Source: Lachnoclostridium sp. MSJ-17
GTDB taxonomy: Bacteria; Bacillota; Clostridia; Oscillospirales; Acutalibacteraceae
Direction of reading: 5' to 3'
NCBI RefSeq assembly: GCF_018918205.1
Contig: NZ_JAHLQB010000097.1
Coordinates: 1 to 38,737, forward strand
Length of the DNA stretch: 38,737 nt
Positions 32,462-38,737 of this stretch are shown one piece after another; position 1 is the first letter of the stretch, and every line of letters starts with the position of its first letter. The position numbers were made by a program, and so were the translations under genes. The notes beneath the pieces are model-generated. The model had not been told where the DNA came from and made no database searches. It saw only the letters and a list, made by a program, of their open reading frames with translations.

Positions 32462-34138
32462 ATGGATAATATTCAATCGATTAGGTTTTCAGGATATAAA
32501 AGCTTTTCTGATGATACCTTGCACGAGATAGATTTCACACCCTATGTTACTACTTTTATCGGCAAAAATAATTGCGGAAAATCAAGTGTAATTGACATTA
32601 TCGAGTATGTATTAATCTTTGAAAACTATGTAAATAACAATCATAATATAAAACAACTAGATGTTTCTTTTCTTTTAGACGAAGAACATATACAGTCAGG
32701 TTTCAGTAAAGATACATACGGTGGAGAAATATCAGGCAATCATTTCTCTTATGGAAAGAACTTCTTAGGCAAAAAACTCTTTTGCAGATTAGGAATAACC
32801 GGACCTTATGGTGGAGATAAACATCTGCAATTGAATTCATCCTTTTTTGAAGAAGAAAACACCATCTTGGAAATCGGACGGTGGCATACAGTTGCTAATT
32901 CATACCGCCAATATCTTAACGATTATTCATTCAGGCGTATTAACGCAGAAAGGGATATTGTCCCTGAGGAAGAGAGAAAAAGCAATGAGGTTTCCTTCAG
33001 CGGTGAAGGCGCAACCAATATTTTGAGACGATTTGTTAATCACAGCGACTATGATGAGAAATTGGTTGAGAATACTCTGCTTGAAGAGCTAAATAAAATC
33101 ATGTCACCGGAGACCGTCTTTACAAATATCAGAATTCAAGAGATTCAGCACGGAAACGAGGAGAATGTTTGGGAAGTTTTTCTTGAAGAAAACGGCAAGA
33201 GATTTGCTTTATCAAAATCAGGAAGCGGATTGAAAACGATAATCCTTATTCTGATAAATCTATATATCATTCCAAATTTGAAGGAATATAAAGGCAAAAA
33301 GATAATCTATGCTTTTGAAGAAATCGAAAACAATCTCCACCCCGCCCTTCAAAGAAGAATATTTGAATACATATATAATTTTGCTTTACACCATGATACC
33401 CATATTTTTCTTACGACGCATTCACACGTTGCCATCAACACATTGTTCTGTAAAGATAATACCAAGTTGTACCACATTGAAAAGAGCAACGGAATCTCCA
33501 CCATCAAGGACGTAGAAAGTCATTTGGATAAAGTCAGGATTCTTGATGACTTAGATGTTAAAGCCAGTGACTTATTTCAAACAAACGGCATTATTTGGGT
33601 AGAAGGTCCTTCTGACAGAGTATATATCAATCATTGGTTAAAACTGTTTTGCGATTCAAAATATTTAGAAGGTTCAAACTATCAGTTTTTATATTACGGC
33701 GGCAAATTATTAGCGCATTACTCTACCAATGACATGGATAATTTAATAAATGTTCTTGTTACCAATAGAAATGCAGCAATTGTAATTGATTCAGATAAAA
33801 AAAGTCAATTTGCAAAGATAAACGATACAAAGAAAAGAATAAAAACAGAATTTAAAAACCACAACCTATTCTGTTGGATAACCAAAGGAAAAGAAATAGA
33901 AAACTATTTGTCTGCAAACAGTATCAACCACAAATACCGAACAAATAAACCTCAAATAGATCAATATGAACTTTTTCCCGATTACATAAAGCCCGAATGC
34001 AGTTCTTTTCAAAATTCAAAAGTTAAGTTTGCTACAGAAATAGTAAATTTCATAGATGATGTCCATGCAGATGATGTATTAGATTTAAAGAAGCAAATCT
34101 TAAGCCTCTATAATACAATCGAACGTTGGAATTCATGA
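32462..34138 (+). CDS. OLD-family ATPase-TOPRIM endonuclease
   Basis: 558 residues. The N-terminal ABC-type ATPase has Walker A GKNNCGKSS (34-42), a signature-like LSKSGSGLKT near 255 and Walker B IIYAFEEIENNLHP near 281, with the THSHV His switch near 321. The C-terminal TOPRIM domain starts with WVEGPSDRVYI (Glu near 380) and includes VIDSDKK near 440 (the D-x-D metal site) and GKEIENYL. This is the layout of OLD nucleases such as P2 Old and GajA. With no UvrD-like GajB gene adjacent it fits the stand-alone class 1 type. GAGGAG precedes the ATG. A phage-defence role is likely by analogy. Confidence 0.88.
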   Translation: MDNIQSIRFSGYKSFSDDTLHEIDFTPYVTTFIGKNNCGKSSVIDIIEYVLIFENYVNNNHNIKQLDVSFLLDEEHIQSGFSKDTYGGEISGNHFSYGKNFLGKKLFCRLGITGPYGGDKHLQLNSSFFEEENTILEIGRWHTVANSYRQYLNDYSFRRINAERDIVPEEERKSNEVSFSGEGATNILRRFVNHSDYDEKLVENTLLEELNKIMSPETVFTNIRIQEIQHGNEENVWEVFLEENGKRFALSKSGSGLKTIILILINLYIIPNLKEYKGKKIIYAFEEIENNLHPALQRRIFEYIYNFALHHDTHIFLTTHSHVAINTLFCKDNTKLYHIEKSNGISTIKDVESHLDKVRILDDLDVKASDLFQTNGIIWVEGPSDRVYINHWLKLFCDSKYLEGSNYQFLYYGGKLLAHYSTNDMDNLINVLVTNRNAAIVIDSDKKSQFAKINDTKKRIKTEFKNHNLFCWITKGKEIENYLSANSINHKYRTNKPQIDQYELFPDYIKPECSSFQNSKVKFATEIVNFIDDVHADDVLDLKKQILSLYNTIERWNS

Positions 34139-34167
34139 TATCATCGTTTTGTCCATAATGGCGTTGA

Positions 34168-35538
34168 TTAATCTCGTTCTATGCTTGTAATCGCTTCTAT
34201 CTCCCCAGCTGTCAGTTCCTTATCCAAAGATTCCCAGCTTTCACCAACTCCGTCAAAGTAATAAACCACCTTGTTATACTCGTTGGTTCGTTTTAGCGTC
34301 GCGTTGGTCACCTTTGCTCCGTAATTCACGACTGCAATGATTTCTGCAATATTGATTTTCGATAATGCAGGAGCAAGCGCACCACCTTCGGATGCAACGA
34401 TTTCAATTACAATTTTGCCGACATTGACAGCAGTAACAATGGAATGCGCAACGAGCAGCATTTCATAGAGCTTCTCCTTGTTTGCAGGCTTGAAGAATTG
34501 TTTTATAGCTTCATAATTCGAGTAGTCCTCCGCTATTTCAACATTATTCATATATGTTTGCACCGATTTAATGCTGAAATACAGCCGGATAATCATTTCT
34601 ATGATAATTGCCGACAACGACTGAGTAGCGATGTTCCTGCAATTAAAGCCGTTTTCATACATATCAGCTGCCAGTTTTCGAATCTGTCTGCTGTTAGATT
34701 CCGCAAGAAAAGAGAAACCAGGGAAAGGCAAACTGGCCGCAGAACAAAAATCCTTTATCATATGGTCAAGATACCTGATAACTGCGTCTATCATTGACAG
34801 CTGACCGTAGGGAGTGCCAAATTGATTGCTGCCAACTTTTACATGAACCGGCATATTATTTTGATAATAAACACCCTCAAACGTTCCGTTTTTGAACTGC
34901 TTTATTCCTTCAACAAACCGCAACGGATCGTGACCTCTGGTTCTGCTTCGGTGCATGCCTCCGCCAAATCCTTTTCCTTGATAATCAATAGGAGCATTTT
35001 TGGCGTGCGGATGAGTCTTATCATGAATCTGACGGAGTTTTTGTTCGAACTTAGAGCCTTTTCCGGTTAACTTATTATCTCTGTTGCTGAGCACAATATC
35101 TACCGCACAGCCTAATACAGCAGCGATAAACACGATGATAAAATCAGATTTTATCCATGTTGCTTCTCTGGGTATCGGCTCGTTTAACTCCCTGATGACC
35201 TCTTTCAACTCTTCTTCGGACACAAGGTCTTGATAATCCATTTCATCCGGAGAAAGACCTCTCTCTTTGAGAGAATCTTCTGCTAACGCGAACAGCTCAT
35301 CATAAGATAACTCGGGCTGTTCTTCGGGTTTGTCCTTCTTCAGCTCTTTCAGTCTTTGACCAACTCGCTCTTTCAGCGGCTTCTTTCCGGCTTTAGCATA
35401 CAATCCTTGGAGCTTGCTCTCCATCTCTTTAAGACGTTCCTCTTGGCTTTTGCCGCTTTTTTCGAGCTCCAAGGTCTCTCTTTCTATATCATCCGTTCTT
35501 TCCTGCTCATACTTCAATATTACGCTGTCTTTATCCAT
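34168..35538 (-). CDS. Unknown membrane-associated protein paired with a TerB-like gene
   Basis: 456 residues, family not recognised. Order of parts: a charged coiled coil (about 10-75), an acidic linker (75-125), a hydrophobic helix near 130-150 (DFIIVFIAAVLGCAVDIVL), then a His/Gly-rich core (HDKTHPHAKNAPIDY, GFGGGMHRSRTRGHDPLRF) and FKNGTFEGVYYQNN. A C-terminal half of hydrophobic helices follows (AIIIEMIIRLYF, AHSIVTAVNVGKIVIEIVA). The clustered His and Asp could bind metal, but no known catalytic signature is present. It starts 9 bases after the TerB-like gene, so the two form an operon. Its neighbours (OLD nuclease, type III R-M) suggest a defence role, possibly acting at the membrane. 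Confidence 0.7.
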   Translation of the reverse strand: MDKDSVILKYEQERTDDIERETLELEKSGKSQEERLKEMESKLQGLYAKAGKKPLKERVGQRLKELKKDKPEEQPELSYDELFALAEDSLKERGLSPDEMDYQDLVSEEELKEVIRELNEPIPREATWIKSDFIIVFIAAVLGCAVDIVLSNRDNKLTGKGSKFEQKLRQIHDKTHPHAKNAPIDYQGKGFGGGMHRSRTRGHDPLRFVEGIKQFKNGTFEGVYYQNNMPVHVKVGSNQFGTPYGQLSMIDAVIRYLDHMIKDFCSAASLPFPGFSFLAESNSRQIRKLAADMYENGFNCRNIATQSLSAIIIEMIIRLYFSIKSVQTYMNNVEIAEDYSNYEAIKQFFKPANKEKLYEMLLVAHSIVTAVNVGKIVIEIVASEGGALAPALSKINIAEIIAVVNYGAKVTNATLKRTNEYNKVVYYFDGVGESWESLDKELTAGEIEAITSIERD

Positions 35539-35547
35539 AATGTCTCC

Positions 35548-36363
35548 TTACGCGGTCTTGGCGTTTTGCGCAACATCCAGAGTAATTGTAAGATCATCTA
35601 TTTGAGCCTGTAAAAGTTCTATCATCTCTTCATTTCTGCGGTTACGCTCTCGTTCCATTTTCAGTTGAGCCGACAAAGTTGAAACTTTAGAGTTAAGTTG
35701 AGTAATTACTTTCTGTTTTACTTTTTCACTGACGGTATTGGTTTGCAGTTTTTCTCTGAGAGCCTTATTTTCCTCCCTCAGTTTCTTTGCGGATTCTATA
35801 GAGGCTGATAATTTATTGCCTGCAAAGCCGATCCCTAAGGTTACGGAACGGGCTACAGCATTGCCACCTTTCTTCATTTTTCTGCCGACGATTATTGTTC
35901 CGGCTTTTGAAGAATCAACTGCTTTCTTTAGTCCGGAGAGCATTTTACCCCGAAATGAATTCTTCTTAAACAGATTAAATGGATTATTTTCTTTCTTAAA
36001 AGATTCCTCTGCCTCTTCTTCCAAAGCGATAAGCTGTTTTTCATCCAATTTCATCATCTCACAAACAGCGCGCAATCCAGCCTGTTCCAAAATAGAATAT
36101 TTGCCATCAACATAGCAAATTGTCAGCAAATCACATAACAATTCCATCTTGGTTTCGTCTTCTGTGATTCCGCTTACAATTTCTTCTAAACTCTCATCAT
36201 TGTCAACAATCTCATTTTTGATAGATAACACTTCGGAATGACTAATCCCATAGGATGAACCAGCGTCAACAAAAAACTCCACTTCTTCATCAGCAATATC
36301 ATCATCCGACGCTGCAATGTACATCAACGTTTTCAGATATGGTATTCTTTCTGACTCAATCAT
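35548..36363 (-). CDS. TerB-like domain protein with C-terminal coiled coil
   Basis: 271 residues from the ATG at 36363, chosen because GTGGGGGATAG precedes it. Residues ~1-115 form the helical TerB fold, with two acidic loops typical of the family (AASDDDIADEEVEFF and CYVDGKYSILEQAGL). A glycine- and lysine-rich middle (AGTIIVGRKMKKGGNAVARS) leads to a coiled coil at about 190-260 (KLREENKALREKLQ, NRRNEEMIELLQAQIDDL). TerB domains bind metal and are found in tellurite-resistance and phage-inhibition operons, often near membrane proteins. The partner gene follows after 9 bases and also carries a coiled coil, so the two may assemble. Confidence 0.75.
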   Translation of the reverse strand: MIESERIPYLKTLMYIAASDDDIADEEVEFFVDAGSSYGISHSEVLSIKNEIVDNDESLEEIVSGITEDETKMELLCDLLTICYVDGKYSILEQAGLRAVCEMMKLDEKQLIALEEEAEESFKKENNPFNLFKKNSFRGKMLSGLKKAVDSSKAGTIIVGRKMKKGGNAVARSVTLGIGFAGNKLSASIESAKKLREENKALREKLQTNTVSEKVKQKVITQLNSKVSTLSAQLKMERERNRRNEEMIELLQAQIDDLTITLDVAQNAKTA

Positions 36364-36405
36364 AATTCTATCCCCCACATTTCGCACAAAATTTTTGGCT
36401 CTTCC

Positions 36406-36635
36406 CTAGAACCAGTGGGTTAGAATTTGCAGTATAGTAGAAAACAACTGATAAATCTGTAAATCGCATTTATTCCACGGTCTATTGACAATGAGCCTCT
36501 ATGCATATGGTATTCCGTCAGCGCAGGCAAGCCCCACAAATGGGCTGCTGCCCGGCATTTAGCCTACCATATGCATACTCATTGTCAATAGCTTTCGCGG
36601 CATAAACGCGGATTAAGGTTACCCACACTTTCTAG
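36406..36635. repeat. ~230 bp nested inverted repeat (MITE-like or structured RNA)
   Basis: Outer arms CTAGAA...GTGGGT (36406-36420) and their complement at 36621-36635. A middle arm AATCGCATTTATTCCACGG has a diverged complement at 36592-36613. The core is perfect: CTATTGACAATGAG (36482-36495) with CTCATTGTCAATAG (36578-36591), and TATGCATATGGTA (36500-36512) with its complement (36565-36577), interrupted only by CCTC. The 52-base loop holds a further GGCA-AGCCC/GGGCT-TGCC hairpin. No gene is present in 36364-36734. Confidence 0.8.
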
Positions 36636-36733
36636 TGAAGCCTCAAATTTTTTAGTGTAATAACGCAACTATTTTTATAAATAATCTTACCATATCATTT
36701 GATAGCCGTCAACGATACAATTACTTTTATTCT

Positions 36734-36758
36734 TTACAATTCAAACCCATCCGTAATT
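36734..36758 (-). repeat. Integrase 3'-end repeat, third copy
   Basis: The last 25 bases of the right integrase gene, core TCAAACCCATCCGT, direct orientation with 5574 and 8262. Confidence 0.65.
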
Positions 36759-37951
36759 CCATTGAGCATCTTCATATCGCGCTTGACGTAGTAGAGTTCG
36801 GTGATTTCCGAGGTGGTGTGACCGAGGAGGTCGGCTACCTGACGCGGGGTGAGCGACTTGATGTTGCCGTCTTTGTCCTTTGTGCCGTTGATCAATCGAG
36901 TGGCAAAGGTGTGACGGAGAGAATGAAGACCTTTTGTTTCTATGCCGGCTGCTTTGAGGATTCTGTAGAATCTCTTGCGGAAGTTGACAGGTCGGGTGAC
37001 TTCTCCGTGCTCATCAGGGATGAGCGGGCTGTCCTCGCCGAAGTAGAATTCCTTGCGGAGGTCTTTGATCATTTCGATAGCGGTATCATTGAGAGGGACG
37101 TTGCGCTTGCTGGTGGCGCTCTTGAGTTTGCCGACAATCACCTCTCTCCCACTTTCCGCAGTGACGCCGTCTCGCTTGCTGACCTCTTTTACGCCGCGCT
37201 GAATGTGCATGACACGGTTCTCCAAATCGATATCCGAGTTGAGCAAGCCGAGGGCTTCTTCCGTCCTCATTCCCGTATTCAGCATAAGAATGTAGGCTGC
37301 CGCCTGCTGGTATTTTCTTTTGCTGTTGCCGAACACACTGAATGCTTCCGCCTTGAACTTTTCAATTTCTTCCTCCGATAGCACTGTAATCGTGTCCGTC
37401 GGAGGGAGATTTTCTTTACCCTGAGCTGACATGAAGTTCGCTTTTTTGATCATTTCGACGTTCGCCATCGGGTTCTTTGTGATGATCTCCTGCTGATAAA
37501 GATACCTGAAATACTCGTTGAGGAGTGTGTAAACCTTCTTGACAGTCGTGTATGCGTAGTCCTCAGTCATCCAATAATTGAGCAGCTTTTTGATATCCGC
37601 GGCGGTAATATCTCCGATTACCTTCTTTCCGAGCCGGGGATAGATTTGATTTTTCGCGATAGATTCAGCTCTGTCATAGGTGGTACGCTCCACGGCTGGA
37701 AACTTGAAAACCTGCAGCCAATTCTGCAAACCCTCCTCCAGCGTCTTTAAAGATTCTACGGAATCGTTTTTATCCTCGTTGAACTCAATGATATATTTTT
37801 TCATTTTCTTGTTGACTTCAGCCTTGGTCGTGCCCGAAAAACTCTTGCGTTTGCGCTCGCCGTGCTCGTCGAGATACCATACTGTGCCGCCCCAGCGACC
37901 GTCTGTTCTCTTAAATGCGTTGCCGTTTGTCAGGATTTCTCTTTGTGACAT
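36734..37951 (-). CDS. Tyrosine recombinase/integrase (Tn916-like), right copy
   Basis: 405 residues, colinear with the left integrase without gaps. The arm-binding, core-binding and catalytic domains are complete: Arg in NTGMRTEE, HSLRH, LLGHTTS and a Tyr in ELYYVKRD. Changes relative to the left copy cluster in the first 25 residues (arm-binding region) and around 170-190, and are mostly conservative. GAGAGGAGG precedes the ATG. It differs from the left copy in having a 165-base gap to the RHH gene that holds its own promoter-like site. It belongs to a module that continues beyond the right edge. Confidence 0.95.
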   Translation of the reverse strand: MSQREILTNGNAFKRTDGRWGGTVWYLDEHGERKRKSFSGTTKAEVNKKMKKYIIEFNEDKNDSVESLKTLEEGLQNWLQVFKFPAVERTTYDRAESIAKNQIYPRLGKKVIGDITAADIKKLLNYWMTEDYAYTTVKKVYTLLNEYFRYLYQQEIITKNPMANVEMIKKANFMSAQGKENLPPTDTITVLSEEEIEKFKAEAFSVFGNSKRKYQQAAAYILMLNTGMRTEEALGLLNSDIDLENRVMHIQRGVKEVSKRDGVTAESGREVIVGKLKSATSKRNVPLNDTAIEMIKDLRKEFYFGEDSPLIPDEHGEVTRPVNFRKRFYRILKAAGIETKGLHSLRHTFATRLINGTKDKDGNIKSLTPRQVADLLGHTTSEITELYYVKRDMKMLNGITDGFEL

Positions 37952-38050
37952 GGACTATTCCTCCTCTCTTTTGCACCAAACACTACCACATTTTTTGAAT
38001 AATATCCAGAGATTTCCACTCGAAATGGAAAAATTTTTTCTGTGTCTGAT

Positions 38051-38089
38051 TTATTATAGCACACCGCATTGTCCCATTGTACGGACAAT
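38051..38089 (-). promoter_or_regulatory. Weak promoter with overlapping hairpin ahead of the right integrase
   Basis: TATAAT at 38056-38051 has a poor -35 (TACAAT) 17 bases upstream. GCATTGTCC and GGACAATGC (38064-38089) form an inverted repeat across the spacer, an operator-like arrangement absent from the left module. Confidence 0.4.
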
Positions 38090-38116
38090 GCTCTGACGTT
38101 TTGATATTTTTCAGCG

Positions 38117-38527
38117 TTATTCTTCGTTGTACCAGCCTTTAGCGATGTCCTCGAGCTTGATTCTGCCACGCGTTCTCCTGACGTTATTGATGGCTTCTCT
38201 GCGCATATCTTCCAGCTCGTCATCGGTAAAATGATTTGCCTTTGCGATGACTCTCATCAGCATTTCGAGCTGAACCGCGTATCGGAACATTCCTTTGGAG
38301 ATCGCCTTTGCGTTGTCCTCAGACACATTTTCAACCGCTTTTGCGAGCTTTTCGCTCATTACATCACCGCCGGCTTTGATAGCTTCGTCGGCAATCAGGT
38401 TCTCCGCAGCCTTCTCAAAAAACTCATTTCGCGAATGAAATCCGTGCTTTTTGATGAACGTATCGACCGTTTTTACCGTTTTCTTATCAAGGTACAAACT
38501 TACCCTTTGTTTGTCTTCCGAATCCAA
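38117..38527 (-). CDS. Ribbon-helix-helix DNA-binding protein, right copy
   Basis: 136 residues. The start is TTG at 38527, correctly spaced from AAAGGAGGTG; no ATG is available. RVSLYLDKKTVKTVDTFI and SRNEFFEKAAENLI give the ribbon-helix-helix fold, and the helical tail ends IKLEDIAKGWYNE. It matches the left-module protein along its length with scattered substitutions. This copy is the better guide to the true start of both. It probably binds the conserved noncoding block just upstream, as repressor or relaxosome factor; this is inference from position. Confidence 0.85.
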   Translation of the reverse strand: MDSEDKQRVSLYLDKKTVKTVDTFIKKHGFHSRNEFFEKAAENLIADEAIKAGGDVMSEKLAKAVENVSEDNAKAISKGMFRYAVQLEMLMRVIAKANHFTDDELEDMRREAINNVRRTRGRIKLEDIAKGWYNEE

Positions 38528-38628
38528 TTTTTCACCTCCTTTAACCCTCCAAATAAATTACACCAACATGGTGAGCAACCAAAAAATGCCCGTTTTTTCG
38601 ATAGACACGCGAATGTCAGAAATAACAG

Positions 38629-38737
38629 CGTTATTTGTTACACCAAACCGAAAACAGGTGTCAACCTAAGAATACTGCACAGGAAACCCTCAAAAATGGC
38701 TTGCGGTCGGCGTTGCCGGCCGCTGTGAACCGCACCG
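38629..38737. repeat. Second copy of the palindrome-rich noncoding block, cut by the window edge
   Basis: Almost identical to 10037-10147, including the ACACC/GGTGT arms and the CGGCGTTGCCGGCCGCTGTG stretch; the terminal GCCGCTG hairpin is truncated by the edge. Conservation here equals or exceeds that of the adjacent coding sequence. Confidence 0.75.

Noticed and set aside
32462..34138. Gabija system (GajA)
   Set aside because: No UvrD-like helicase gene follows; the next gene lies on the opposite strand and is unrelated.
1..38737. CRISPR array, rRNA genes or insertion-sequence transposase
   Set aside because: No regularly spaced short repeats with unique spacers, no rRNA-like sequence and no DDE or HUH transposase frame was seen on either strand.

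Overview
Organism: probably an anaerobic Clostridia chromosome, most likely a gut Ruminococcus/Oscillospiraceae relative. The reasons are moderate GC, strong AGGAGG-type ribosome sites with some TTG/GTG starts, EFR1-type ferredoxin and DUF4179-type anti-sigma proteins, and Tn916-like tyrosine recombinases. There is no housekeeping backbone; the whole window reads as a mobile defence and accessory island. Family names come from motif recognition by eye, with no database search.

Layout. (1) 1-5.4 kb: a SNF2-type helicase followed by a large beta-class DNA methyltransferase that runs off the left edge. (2) 5.6-8.2 kb: a lone RloC/PrrC-like ATPase with a zinc hook and a candidate R-E-H nuclease triad. 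(3) 8.3-10.8 kb: a mobilisation module (integrase, ribbon-helix-helix protein, conserved palindromic noncoding block, HTH protein, excisionase), read from a consensus promoter through an attenuator-like leader. (4) 11-27 kb: accessory genes separated by five copies of a ~120 bp repeat and seven direct copies of a ~19 bp motif (consensus TTTGATTAGGCGTCGCAAA). The genes are a P-loop kinase, an ECF sigma/anti-sigma pair, a run of small detoxification-type enzymes (S66 peptidase, cytidine deaminase, three GNATs, Nudix, VOC, a HAD-pyrophosphatase chimera), a phosphoesterase-RelB-phosphoesterase operon, HAD, EFR1, and Fic. Gene relics sit at the joints: integrase ends, an anti-sigma tail, a lectin-like domain tail and half a tRNA-Trp. 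(5) 27.2-36.4 kb: a type III restriction-modification operon led by a membrane-anchored protein, a divergent OLD-family nuclease, and a two-gene TerB/membrane-protein operon. (6) 36.4-36.6 kb: a ~230 bp nested inverted repeat. (7) 36.7-38.7 kb: a second copy of the integrase/RHH/noncoding module (integrase 94% identical), running off the right edge.

How it fits together: two recombinase families appear to have built the island. The MSQRE-type integrases carry the sequence TCAAACCCATCCGT at their 3' ends. A third, free-standing copy of that sequence directly abuts the RloC-like gene, so 5.6-8.26 kb and 8.26-36.7 kb look like two cargo segments stacked by the same att chemistry. The MALKK-type integrase survives only as fragments and is associated with the 19 bp motif that punctuates the accessory region. 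Cargo is mostly anti-phage (methylation/helicase, anticodon-nuclease-like, type III R-M, OLD nuclease, TerB pair) or resistance-like. The most novel-looking pieces are the TerB/membrane pair with the adjacent palindrome, the membrane protein coupled to the type III operon, and the possible cassette-like array.
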